From positions 2,542,001-2,606,000 of the forward strand of contig NZ_JAGIOA010000001.1 of NCBI RefSeq assembly GCF_017876435.1: DNA of 64,000 nucleotides, given 5' to 3'. This document shows positions 50,022 through 58,219 of this stretch, piece by piece. Position 1 is the stretch's first letter, and the number at the start of each line of letters is the position of its first letter. A model generated the notes under the pieces. The model had not been told where the DNA came from, did no database searches, and saw only the letters and a program-made list of their open reading frames with translations. Made by a program: the position numbers and the translations under genes. Origin of the DNA: Microbacterium phyllosphaerae (GTDB taxonomy: Bacteria; Actinomycetota; Actinomycetes; Actinomycetales; Microbacteriaceae).

Positions 50022-50732
50022 ATGGCAAACCGTTCGTCCGCGCCCGAGAAGCGTCCGGGGTTCTTCTCCCAGATCAAGTCCCTCTTCAAGTTCACGAGGG
50101 AGATCTACCCCTGGCTGCCCTGGGCGCAGATCGCGCTGCTGGTCGTCGGCGTCCTCCTCGGACTCATCGTCGGCTACCTGATCCCTCCGTTCCAGGTGTG
50201 GACCCTCATCCTCTGGGGCATCTCCGGTCTGATGCTCGGCGTGCTGGGAGCGATGTTCCTGATGACGCGCCTGTCGACATCGGCGATGTACCAGAAGATC
50301 GACGGGATGCCCGGCGCCACCGGCCACGTGATCAGCACGAGCCTCGGTCGCAACTGGCAGGGTTCTGAGACACCGGTGGGCATCAACCCGAAGACGCAGG
50401 ATGCCGTCTACCGCACCGTCGGCCGCGGTGGCGTCGTGGTCGTCGGAGAGGGCTCGCGCGGACGCCTGACTCGCCTGGTCAACGACGAGCGCAGCAAGGC
50501 CGCCCGCGTCGCGCACGGCGTCCCCGTGACCGTGATCTACGTCGGGCACGGCGACGACGACGTGGCGATCGCCGACCTCGCCAAGACCATCAAGAAGCTT
50601 CCCAAGGTGATCGACAAGGCCACGATGGGTGCCGTCATCCGACGCATCGAGTCCGTGTCGCAGTCGATCTCGTCGCTGCCGATCCCCAAGGGGATCGACC
50701 CGACCAAGGTCCGCGCGCAGCGTCCGCGCTGA
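50022..50732 (+). CDS. DUF4191 membrane protein
   Basis: A 236-aa actinobacterial protein with two transmembrane helices (about 38-60 and 65-88), followed by a soluble domain with WQGSETPVGINPKTQDAVYR and GGVVVVGEGSRGRL. Function is unknown. In mycobacteria it precedes an RDD protein and glnA1; here the RimK/RimB pair is inserted between them. ATG 50022 is chosen by the -10 position; ATG 50016 is in frame. Confidence 0.85.
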   Translation: MANRSSAPEKRPGFFSQIKSLFKFTREIYPWLPWAQIALLVVGVLLGLIVGYLIPPFQVWTLILWGISGLMLGVLGAMFLMTRLSTSAMYQKIDGMPGATGHVISTSLGRNWQGSETPVGINPKTQDAVYRTVGRGGVVVVGEGSRGRLTRLVNDERSKAARVAHGVPVTVIYVGHGDDDVAIADLAKTIKKLPKVIDKATMGAVIRRIESVSQSISSLPIPKGIDPTKVRAQRPR

Positions 50733-50758
50733 CCCGCACACGCACCCGCAGACGCAAG

Positions 50759-50796
50759 AAGCGCGGCCGCACCTCGAATGAGGAGCGGCCGCGCTT
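50759..50796. terminator. Terminator between convergent DUF4191 and rimK genes
   Basis: 12-bp arms (50759-50770 and 50785-50796) with a nested CCTC-GAAT-GAGG helix form a long stem with one mismatch, followed by TCTC. Confidence 0.9.
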
Positions 50797-50802
50797 TCTC
50801 GT

Positions 50803-51990
50803 TCACTCCGAGAGCGGCTGGCGCGGAAGTCTGCGCACCTTGGCGCGGCGACGGCGACGCTCGGGAACCATGGAGCGCATCTCGTCGAGCTTGCCGAAGC
50901 AGAACAGGCGGTCATCCGCCTCGAGCACGACATGCTTGCGGGGGTTCGGGATGACCGAGACGCCGCGATGCAGTGTCAGCACCGTGATGTCACGCTCCCA
51001 CAGCCCCGCCTCGCCGAGAGTCTTGCCGACGAGGTCGACGGCCCCGTGCACCATCAGCTCCGCGACGCCGTAGCCCGTCGAGACGGTGAGGCGCTGGCGC
51101 ACGTCGATCTCGGGGAAGGCGACCTGACCGGCGATGTAGTCGATGATGGCTCCTGCCACATCGAGCTTCGTCGCGGTCTCGATCCCCTGCAGCCCGGGTG
51201 AGGAGTTGACCTCCATGACGAGCGGCCCGTCGTCTCCCTCGAGCATGTCGACACCCGCGACGCGGAGTCCCATGATCTGGGCGGAGCGCACCGCTGCGCG
51301 CTCGTAGATCGGATCGAGCTCGACGGCCTCGACGGATCCACCGCGGTGCACGTTCGAGCGGAACTCGTCTCCCGCGGCCGACCGGCGCATCGCCGCGACC
51401 ACTCGGTCCCCCACGACGAGCGCGCGGATGTCGCGGCCGCGGCTCTCCGAGATGAACTTCTGGATCAGCACGTTCTGCTTGGTCGAGTGGAGGGTCTCGA
51501 TGATCGCCTCGGCCACCTTGACCTGCGGCGCGAGGATCACACCGATGCCCTGGGTGCCCTCGAGCAGTTTGATCACCACGGGAGCACCGCCGACGCGCTC
51601 GATCGCCGGTCGGACGTCCGCACGGTTGCGCACGAAGGCCGTGGGAGGCATCGCGATGTTGTGCCTGGACAGGATCTGATTCGCGCGGAGTTTGTCACGC
51701 GCGCTCGAGATGCCGTTGGCGGTGTTCGGTGTGTAGACGTCCATCTGCTCGAATTGCCGCACCACCGCGGTGCCGAAATACGTGATCGAGTTGCCGATGC
51801 GCGGCAGGATCGCGTCGTAGTCGCTCAGCTGCCGGCCCCGATAGTGCAGGTCGGGTTCATCCGCGGTGAGATCGATCGCGAAGCGCAGCGTGTTCAGCAC
51901 CTTGACGGTGTGACCACGCTGGAGCGCGGCCGCACGCAGTCGTTGGGTGGAGTACGCCTGCGGCGCACGGGAGAGCACTGCGATCTTCAC
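50803..51990 (-). CDS. rimK: RimK-family alpha-L-glutamate ligase
   Basis: ATP-grasp ligase (395 aa) that in Escherichia coli and Pseudomonas adds glutamate to ribosomal protein S6. Signatures are KIAVLSRAPQAYST at the N-terminus, YDAILPRIGNSITYFG, VVIKLLEGTQGIGV, FISESRGRDIRALVVGD and the metal site LVMEVNSSPGLQGIE. The C-terminal region after about 295 is an extra domain beginning DVRQRLTVSTGYGVAELMV, followed by a basic tail. Start GTG 51990 has AGGA upstream. Divergent from a RimB-like protease gene with a 26-base gap. Confidence 0.9.
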   Translation of the reverse strand: MKIAVLSRAPQAYSTQRLRAAALQRGHTVKVLNTLRFAIDLTADEPDLHYRGRQLSDYDAILPRIGNSITYFGTAVVRQFEQMDVYTPNTANGISSARDKLRANQILSRHNIAMPPTAFVRNRADVRPAIERVGGAPVVIKLLEGTQGIGVILAPQVKVAEAIIETLHSTKQNVLIQKFISESRGRDIRALVVGDRVVAAMRRSAAGDEFRSNVHRGGSVEAVELDPIYERAAVRSAQIMGLRVAGVDMLEGDDGPLVMEVNSSPGLQGIETATKLDVAGAIIDYIAGQVAFPEIDVRQRLTVSTGYGVAELMVHGAVDLVGKTLGEAGLWERDITVLTLHRGVSVIPNPRKHVVLEADDRLFCFGKLDEMRSMVPERRRRRAKVRRLPRQPLSE

Positions 51991-52016
51991 GGGGGATTTC
52001 CTGCCAGGATGGTCGG

Positions 52017-52496
52017 GTGAATAAGTCATCCCATTCAAACACTCTTATCGGGTGGCGAGAATGGGTGAGCCTGCCCGATCTCGGCGTCGATTGGCTCAAA
52101 GCCAAGATCGACACCGGCGCACGTACCTCTTCGCTCCACGCATTCGAGATCCAGGAGTTCGAGCGAGACGGCGTGTCGTGGGTGCGCTTCCGGGTGAAGC
52201 CCTGGCAGGACAGCCAGGAGGACGCCGTGGTCGTCGAATCTCCCGTGCACGATCGCCGTGCGATCCGCAGCTCGTCCGGACACGCGCAGGAACGACTCGT
52301 GGTCGAGATGCTCATCCGGCTGCACGACCGCGAGGTGCTCGCGGAGGTGACCTTGAGCAATCGCGACGAGATGGGTTTCCGGATGCTCATCGGCCGCGAA
52401 GCCCTGCGCCAGGGCTACATGGTGGATCCGGCACGATCGTTCCTCGGCGGACGCGCACCGCGAGAGGCCAGACGCCGCAACCGCGGCAAGGAGTGA
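52017..52496 (+). CDS. RimB-like retropepsin-fold protease (ATP-dependent zinc protease family)
   Basis: A 159-aa protein of the family once called ATP-dependent zinc proteases, now linked to RimB, a retropepsin-like enzyme acting on glutamate tails added by RimK in Pseudomonas. The catalytic Asp32 is in AKIDTGARTSSLHA; FRMLIGREALRQGYMVDPA is the second half of the fold. Start GTG 52017. Its divergence from rimK suggests a tail-adding and tail-removing pair under a common control region. Confidence 0.87.
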   Translation: MNKSSHSNTLIGWREWVSLPDLGVDWLKAKIDTGARTSSLHAFEIQEFERDGVSWVRFRVKPWQDSQEDAVVVESPVHDRRAIRSSSGHAQERLVVEMLIRLHDREVLAEVTLSNRDEMGFRMLIGREALRQGYMVDPARSFLGGRAPREARRRNRGKE

Positions 52497-52502
52497 GTCC
52501 GC

Positions 52503-52931
52503 TCAGGCGCGGATGAGCACGAGGTCGGTCGCCTTGTCGTGCAGACCCCGCTGGTCGGCGTCCCAGATCACGGCGGGGATCACCACCACCAGAAGAAGTG
52601 TGCGCACGATCGGACGCCACAGCCCGACCCAGCCGCCGCCGAGGCGGACGATCCGCATGCCGAGGATGCGGTGCCCCGGGCTTCCCCCGGCAGTGGGGAT
52701 GAACAGGATCTGCAGGACGGCGAACACCGCCATGGGGGCGAACTGCGTGAGTCCCGCCTCGCTGGGGAGCGCGAACTGGTCGTAACCGAGAAAGCCGGTC
52801 GCGATGATCGTCGCCGCGAGGTAATCGATCAGCAGCGCACCGATCCGCCGGCCGGGGCGGGCGATGCTGCCGGTTCCTGTCTGCGGCATTCCGAGTCGCT
52901 CACCCGGGTACGTGTTCACTGCGTCCGTCAC
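52503..52931 (-). CDS. RDD family membrane protein
   Basis: A 142-aa protein with the family Arg-Asp pattern RRIGALLIDYLAATI (residues 28-42) and SPGHRILGMRIVRLGG, with three hydrophobic helices. RDD proteins have no single established function. It is convergent with the RimB-like gene, divergent from glnA, and shares the GlnR-bound spacer, so it may be co-regulated. Confidence 0.85.
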   Translation of the reverse strand: MTDAVNTYPGERLGMPQTGTGSIARPGRRIGALLIDYLAATIIATGFLGYDQFALPSEAGLTQFAPMAVFAVLQILFIPTAGGSPGHRILGMRIVRLGGGWVGLWRPIVRTLLLVVVIPAVIWDADQRGLHDKATDLVLIRA

Positions 52932-52950
52932 GTCTCAAGCCTACCGGCGC

Positions 52951-52988
52951 GTAACATGCCGGAAACAAAGTCGATACCGTGGGGTAAC
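52951..52988 (+). promoter_or_regulatory. GlnR operator of glnA
   Basis: The full four-part GlnR arrangement is present: GTAAC-n6-GAAAC-n6-GATAC-n6-GTAAC, with exact six-base spacers. The first half-site pair is a perfect match to gTnAC-n6-GaAAC. It lies 62-99 bases before the glnA ATG. The role of GlnR at glnA is established in Streptomyces and mycobacteria. Confidence 0.85.
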
Positions 52989-53049
52989 GCCCCGCACGTA
53001 CTGTGCACAATGGCCGTGAAGCCATCGATCCGCAATCCAGGAGTCGTAC

Positions 53050-54474
53050 ATGTTCAAAGATTCGTCCGAGGTGCTCACCTACATCAAGGAGAACGACGTC
53101 AAGTTCCTTGACATCCGATTCACTGATCTCCCTGGTGTCCAGCAGCACTTCAACATTCCTGCTTCCACCGTCGATGAGGACTTCTTCGTCAACGGCCAGC
53201 TGTTCGACGGCTCCTCGATCCGCGGATTCGCCAGCATCCACGAGTCCGACATGCAGCTCATCCCGGACGTGACCACGGCCTACGTCGACCCCTTCCGTGA
53301 GGCGAGCACCCTCGTCATGGTGTTCGACATCTACAACCCGCGCACGGGTGAGATCTACTCGAAGGACCCGCGTCAGGTCGCCAAGAAGGCCGAGAAGTAC
53401 CTCGCCTCCACCGGCATCGCCGACACCGCGGTCTTCGCCCCCGAGGCCGAGTTCTACATCTTCGACGACGTGCGCTACTCGGTGACCGCCGGCGAGAGCT
53501 TCTACAAGGTCGACTCCGAAGAGGCCGCGTGGAACACCGGTCGTGAGGAAGAAGGCGGAAACCTCGCCAACAAGACCCCGTACAAGGGCGGATACTTCCC
53601 CGTCAGCCCGGTCGACAAGACCGCTGACCTGCGCGACGACATCACCCTGAAGCTGATCGACGCCGGATTCATCCTCGAGCGCTCGCACCACGAGGTCGGC
53701 ACCGCCGGCCAGCAGGAGATCAACTACCGCTTCGACACCATGGTGCACTCGGCGGACGACATCCTGAAGTTCAAGTACATCGTCAAGAACACCGCCGAAG
53801 AGTGGGGCAAGGTCGCCACCTTCATGCCGAAGCCGCTCTACGGCGACAACGGTTCGGGCATGCACACGCACCAGTCGCTGTGGAACGACGGAAAGCCGCT
53901 GTTCTACGACGAGGCCGGCTACGGCCAGCTCAGCGACATCGCTCGCTGGTACATCGGCGGCCTGCTCGCGCACGCTCCCGCGGTGCTCGCGTTCACGAAC
54001 CCGACCCTGAACAGCTACCACCGTCTGGTCAAGGGCTTCGAGGCTCCGGTCAACCTGGTCTACTCGGCCGGCAACCGCTCGGCTGCGATCCGCATCCCGA
54101 TCACGGGCTCCAACCCGAAGGCCAAGCGCATCGAGTTCCGCGCACCGGATGCCTCGGGCAACCCGTACCTCGCGTTCGCCGCGCAGCTCATGGCCGGCCT
54201 CGACGGCATCAAGAACCGCATCGAGCCGCACGAGCCCGTCGACAAGGACCTCTACGAGCTTCCCCCTGAGGAGGCGAAGAACATCCCGCAGGTTCCGAAC
54301 TCCCTGCTGGACTCGCTCGAGGCCCTGAAGGCCGACCACCAGTTCCTCCTCGAGGGCGGCGTGTTCACCGAGGAGCTCATCGAGACCTGGATCTCGTACA
54401 AGTACGAGAACGAGATCCTGCCGATGGCTCAGCGCCCGCACCCGTTCGAGTACGAGCTGTACTTCGGCGTCTAA
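53050..54474 (+). CDS. glnA: Glutamine synthetase type I (GlnA1)
   Basis: Dodecameric enzyme making glutamine from glutamate, ammonia and ATP, 474 aa. The N-terminal [18 protein letters not shown], catalytic [20 protein letters not shown], and adenylylation region LYELPPEE with Tyr402 are all present. The adenylylation site fits with the glnE gene 4 kb downstream. CAGGAGT upstream of ATG 53050 is the ribosome binding site. Controlled by the GlnR box upstream. Confidence 0.97.
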   Translation: MFKDSSEVLTYIKENDVKFLDIRFTDLPGVQQHFNIPASTVDEDFFVNGQLFDGSSIRGFASIHESDMQLIPDVTTAYVDPFREASTLVMVFDIYNPRTGEIYSKDPRQVAKKAEKYLASTGIADTAVFAPEAEFYIFDDVRYSVTAGESFYKVDSEEAAWNTGREEEGGNLANKTPYKGGYFPVSPVDKTADLRDDITLKLIDAGFILERSHHEVGTAGQQEINYRFDTMVHSADDILKFKYIVKNTAEEWGKVATFMPKPLYGDNGSGMHTHQSLWNDGKPLFYDEAGYGQLSDIARWYIGGLLAHAPAVLAFTNPTLNSYHRLVKGFEAPVNLVYSAGNRSAAIRIPITGSNPKAKRIEFRAPDASGNPYLAFAAQLMAGLDGIKNRIEPHEPVDKDLYELPPEEAKNIPQVPNSLLDSLEALKADHQFLLEGGVFTEELIETWISYKYENEILPMAQRPHPFEYELYFGV

Positions 54475-54492
54475 GCACACCGACCAGGCTTC

Positions 54493-54532
54493 GGCCCCTC
54501 CGCGCTTCGATCATCGAGCGCGCGGAGGGGCC
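54493..54532. terminator. Terminator of glnA
   Basis: Perfect 13-bp arms (54493-54505 and 54520-54532) around a loop that can itself fold (TCGAT-ATCGA), followed by TTCG. Confidence 0.9.
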
Positions 54533-54626
54533 TTCGTCTGTTTCGAATCGCGCGCGCGGATCTCCAGGCCTTGACATCCATGGACCCGCGGGTCGACCAT
54601 TGCTCATCACACTGGGGGTGATCTCG

Positions 54627-55418
54627 ATGGACGACGCCGCCGCCCTGGCGCAGAGCAGACAGGGCCATGTGCTGGCGCTCGTCGCGGTCGGCGCCGGCAT
54701 CGCCGCCACGCTCCTGTGCTCGCTCCTCGGGATTGGCAGTGACATCACCGGGGTGATCGTCAGCGCCACCGCAGGGATCCCCGCGGTCATCGGCTTGGTC
54801 GGCACTCGTGCACGTCGGGACAGGAGCGCTGATCTTCGGCGCTTGCAGCACGGCGAACTTCGTCGTCCCGTTTCCTCGGTGGTGTTGCTCCTCGCCGTCT
54901 CGATACTCGCCGTGGACTCGGCCCTCGGCGTGCTCATCGTCGCGATCGTTCCGCCGGATGCACCTGCGGGGGTGGGGTGGCTCGTCGTCCTGGCCATCTT
55001 CGTCGCATCGTTCCTGATGGCGACCTACGCGAGCCACTATCTCGGCCCGCGACCCTATGCGATGGCCAGCGTCGCGGTTCTCGGCATGGTCGCCGCGAGA
55101 GTCGTCATCCTGGTCGTGACCCTGAGCTCGATCGGCGCACCGGACGCGATCCCCTTCTACCTCGAAGGGCTGGTGCTGCACGTGTTCACCCTCGGCGCCG
55201 TGCTGCTGGGGGTCTTCGTCGGACGCCGGCGCCACACCCGTTTCGTCGCAGAGAAAGCAGCGCGGCTCGAGTCCGAGATCCGCCTCGACGCACCATCGGA
55301 TGCCCGCACGCAGGAGCCGCCGCGAGCTCGTACACGGATTCCGAGGAGCCGTCTGCGTTCCGCCTCTCTCGGCGCACCGCTCAGGCGTCGGCGTCGTGGT
55401 CGAAATGAGAGCGGCTGA
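54627..55418 (+). CDS. Hypothetical multi-pass membrane protein
   Basis: A 263-aa protein I do not recognise. It has an initial helix pair (about residues 15-60), then VVLLLAVSILAVDSALGVLIVAIV-like segments and further helices to about residue 200, totalling roughly six or seven transmembrane segments. An Arg-rich cytoplasmic tail (about 205-263) ends RRRRRGRNESG. ATG 54627 is preferred, with GGGGGTG upstream; TTG 54600 begins the open frame. It stands alone between glnA and a convergent GNAT gene. Confidence 0.6.
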   Translation: MDDAAALAQSRQGHVLALVAVGAGIAATLLCSLLGIGSDITGVIVSATAGIPAVIGLVGTRARRDRSADLRRLQHGELRRPVSSVVLLLAVSILAVDSALGVLIVAIVPPDAPAGVGWLVVLAIFVASFLMATYASHYLGPRPYAMASVAVLGMVAARVVILVVTLSSIGAPDAIPFYLEGLVLHVFTLGAVLLGVFVGRRRHTRFVAEKAARLESEIRLDAPSDARTQEPPRARTRIPRSRLRSASLGAPLRRRRRGRNESG

Positions 55419-55465
55419 CGGTGTTCCGGCCGAGGGCGATCTGACGGTGCCCTCGTCCGGCGTCT

Positions 55466-55966
55466 TCACCGAGACAGATCCAACACCCACTCGTTCATCG
55501 TCAGATCGGCGCCGCGGAACTCCTCGGTGAAAGTGCCTGCCAGCTCGAAACCGCTTCGTCTGCAGACGCCGTTGGACCCCGGGTTCGTGATCGAGGGGAA
55601 CGCGACGAGGAATCGTCGATCGTTGCGGTGCTCCCGAGCGTCGTCGATCAGGAGCCCGAGGGCGCGTGAGGCGACGCCCCTCCCCTGGGCCTCCGGCACG
55701 ACGAACCAGCCGGTCTCGAAAGCGGGCTCGCCACGCCAGTCCGCACGCCAGTAGCCGATCGACCCGAGCGCTCGCTGCGCGGAGTCCTGGATGACGAACA
55801 TCCTGGCCTCACCCGTGCGCCACAGGCGGAGGTACCGCTCGTTGCGCTCGATGAGCTGCTGCTCGGTCTCGACCCCGTTCAGGTGCTCTGTCATCTCCGG
55901 TGTGTTCGCGATGCGGAGCAGATCGCGGTCGCCGTCGGACCACGGTCTGAGCGTGAGAGTCTCCAT
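55466..55966 (-). CDS. GNAT family N-acetyltransferase (RimJ/RimL type)
   Basis: A 166-aa acetyltransferase. The opening LRPWSDGDRDLL, the beta4-beta5 hinge FETGWFVVPEAQGRGVASRAL (acetyl-CoA pyrophosphate loop QGRGVA at about 93-98), and the C-terminal NPGSNGVCRRSGFELAGTF match the GNAT fold. The substrate is unknown. Convergent with the membrane protein gene. Confidence 0.87.
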   Translation of the reverse strand: METLTLRPWSDGDRDLLRIANTPEMTEHLNGVETEQQLIERNERYLRLWRTGEARMFVIQDSAQRALGSIGYWRADWRGEPAFETGWFVVPEAQGRGVASRALGLLIDDAREHRNDRRFLVAFPSITNPGSNGVCRRSGFELAGTFTEEFRGADLTMNEWVLDLSR

Positions 55967-56097
55967 CTCCGCACGATCTCACAGACCTCGGACATCCCAC
56001 ACCCGGCTCTTACGCCCGACCGTGCCCGTGTCGCGCTTGCTTCGAAGGGCTCCGGGTGGTGCACTGAGAGGTCGGGATCAACAGAGGGGACGACGCC

Positions 56098-57246
56098 ATG
56101 CGCCGGAAGACCGAGAAGCAGCAGCTGAGGCATACGACCGAGACTCCCCCGGCACAGCCCAAGACCGCTGCCGCAGCCATCGCCCGCATCAACCCGTTCA
56201 TGTACGGTCTGCTGGGCGCGCTCGGCGTGCTCGTCGCCCTGATGCTCGGCGGCATCGTCAATCAGCTCGCGACCGTGCTGGTCTACATCGGGGTGGCGAT
56301 CTTCCTCGCCCTCGGCCTGGATCCGATCGTCTCGTTCCTCGATCGCAGGCTGCCGCGGCCTGCGGCCGTCGCCATCGTCGTGGCCGGGGTCGTGCTCGCG
56401 TTCGCGGGCATCATCCTCGCGATCGTCCCGATCCTCGTGGAGCAGGTCGCGAACCTGATCGAGAACGGCCCGCAGATGGTCAAGGACATCATGGCGTCCG
56501 GGTGGTTCAAAGACCTCAACGCGCAGTTCGGCTCGACGTTCGAGGATGCCGCGAACGGCGTCCTGTCGTTCCTCCAGGACCCCGGCAACCTCGCCGACAT
56601 CGGCGGCGGAGTCTTCGCTGTCGGCGCCGGGATCGCCGGAGGATTCACCGGCGTCACGATCGTGCTGATCCTCACCCTGTACTTCATGGCATCCCTGCGG
56701 AGCATGAAGGGCGTGGCCGCACGCTTCGTCCCCGCGTACCAGCGCGACACGTTCAGCGGTCTGCTCGACGACGTCTCGGGTGCCGTCGGACGCTACGTGA
56801 TCGGTCAGGCCAGCCTCGCGCTGGTCAACGGCATCCTCAGCCTCATCGTGCTGAGCATCATCGGCGCACCGGTTCCGGCGCTGCTCGCCCTCATCGCCTT
56901 CATCGGATCGATGATCCCGCTCGTCGGCACCCTGAGCGCCTCGATCATCAACTCGCTGATCTGCCTGATCGTCAGCCCCGTCACCGCGCTGATCGCGTTC
57001 ATCTACTACCTCGTGTACATGCAGATCGAGGCATACATCCTGTCGCCGCGGATCATGAACAAGGCGGTCGCTGTACCGGGCGCCCTCGTGGTGATCGCAG
57101 CGGTCGCCGGCGGCGCGCTCGGCGGAATCCTCGGCGCGCTGGTCGCGATCCCCGTCGCCGCCAGCATCATCATCATCGTGCAGAAGGTCGTCTTCCCCAC
57201 TCAGGACAGCAAGGTCGTGCCGCCGGGGACCCTCAGCGAACGGTGA
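56098..57246 (+). CDS. AI-2E family transporter
   Basis: A 382-aa permease of the AI-2E (PerM/TqsA) family, with about eight transmembrane helices, including MYGLLGALGVLVALMLGGIV, GLDPIVSFLDRRLPRPAAV, and the C-terminal LALIAFIGSMIPLVGT and SPRIMNKAVAVPGALV. A long extramembrane segment at about 140-190 is typical. The cargo may not be autoinducer; some members are ion exchangers. Its 3' end overlaps the convergent lipid-kinase gene by 14 bases. Confidence 0.88.
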   Translation: MRRKTEKQQLRHTTETPPAQPKTAAAAIARINPFMYGLLGALGVLVALMLGGIVNQLATVLVYIGVAIFLALGLDPIVSFLDRRLPRPAAVAIVVAGVVLAFAGIILAIVPILVEQVANLIENGPQMVKDIMASGWFKDLNAQFGSTFEDAANGVLSFLQDPGNLADIGGGVFAVGAGIAGGFTGVTIVLILTLYFMASLRSMKGVAARFVPAYQRDTFSGLLDDVSGAVGRYVIGQASLALVNGILSLIVLSIIGAPVPALLALIAFIGSMIPLVGTLSASIINSLICLIVSPVTALIAFIYYLVYMQIEAYILSPRIMNKAVAVPGALVVIAAVAGGALGGILGALVAIPVAASIIIIVQKVVFPTQDSKVVPPGTLSER

Positions 57247-58150
57247 GAGCCGCGGGCTGGACCCGCACGGAGAACTTCGAGACCTCGCCGACCTCTTCGC
57301 CGTCGATCTCGAACGCCAGGGGCGACGATAGTTCGATCGTCGCCTTCTCGGCCGAGATGTGGCGCGTGGAGTCGGTGCTGACCGCCTCGTCGACGCCACC
57401 GAGGATGCGCCGGATGCCGTTCTCCCACACGAACGAGCGCACGGTGTCGAGCCACTGGAGCGGCCCGTCGGCACTCACCAGCAGGATGTCGAGGAGGCCG
57501 TCGTCGAGGACGGCGTCGGGAAGCAGGCGGATGCCGCCCTGCACCATGCCGCAGTTGCCGATCAGCATGGTGTGCCCGCGCAGCTCCTGCGCATCGCCAT
57601 CGTCGAGGGTCACCGTGATGTCGGTCATCTCCGTGCCGGCGAGGGCGCGGCCCATGGCCTCGACGTACGCGAGCCAGCCGGCCTTGTCCTTGAGGTCGTC
57701 ATCCGTCTCGACGAGCATCTGCGCGTCGATGCCGAAGCCCACCATCACGACGAACCCGTGCTCGGTGCCGTCGAGCTCGACCCAACCGATGTCGATCTTC
57801 TTCGGCTCGCCGTCACGGACGCGCTTCAGCGCCGCAGGGATGTTGTTGAGGGGGATCTCGAGGTTACGGGCCAAGAGGTTGCCTGTTCCCTGCGGAACGA
57901 TGCCCAGCGCCGTCTCGGTGCCCGCGAGCGCCTCTGCGACCGCTCGCACGGTGCCGTCGCCGCCGACCGCGACCACGACGTCACAACCCGCCTCGACCGC
58001 GAGCGTCGCCATTCCGCGACCGGGATCGTCGACGCTGGTCTCCCACCACTCCACCTCGGAATCGGCGAAGGTGTCGGACACGGCGGCGCGCAGCTTGTCC
58101 TCATCGATTTTGGAGGGGTTCCAGATCACACCGAGCTTCGAGATCGTCAT
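57233..58150 (-). CDS. Diacylglycerol kinase-family lipid kinase
   Basis: A 305-aa lipid kinase, the second of this family in the window. The nucleotide loop GGDGT is at about 63-67, PQGTGNLLARNLEIP near 87, GFGIDAQML in the second domain, and FEIDGEEVGE near the C-terminus. It could phosphorylate diacylglycerol or act on another lipid. Convergent overlap with the AI-2E-type gene; it stands apart from the glnE cluster. Confidence 0.87.
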   Translation of the reverse strand: MTISKLGVIWNPSKIDEDKLRAAVSDTFADSEVEWWETSVDDPGRGMATLAVEAGCDVVVAVGGDGTVRAVAEALAGTETALGIVPQGTGNLLARNLEIPLNNIPAALKRVRDGEPKKIDIGWVELDGTEHGFVVMVGFGIDAQMLVETDDDLKDKAGWLAYVEAMGRALAGTEMTDITVTLDDGDAQELRGHTMLIGNCGMVQGGIRLLPDAVLDDGLLDILLVSADGPLQWLDTVRSFVWENGIRRILGGVDEAVSTDSTRHISAEKATIELSSPLAFEIDGEEVGEVSKFSVRVQPAALTVR

Positions 58151-58219
58151 GGGCTCAGCCTGTGGGAACCGCCCCCAAAAGGCAAACGACGCGCCATCCC
58201 TTGACGGGAGACGAAACCG

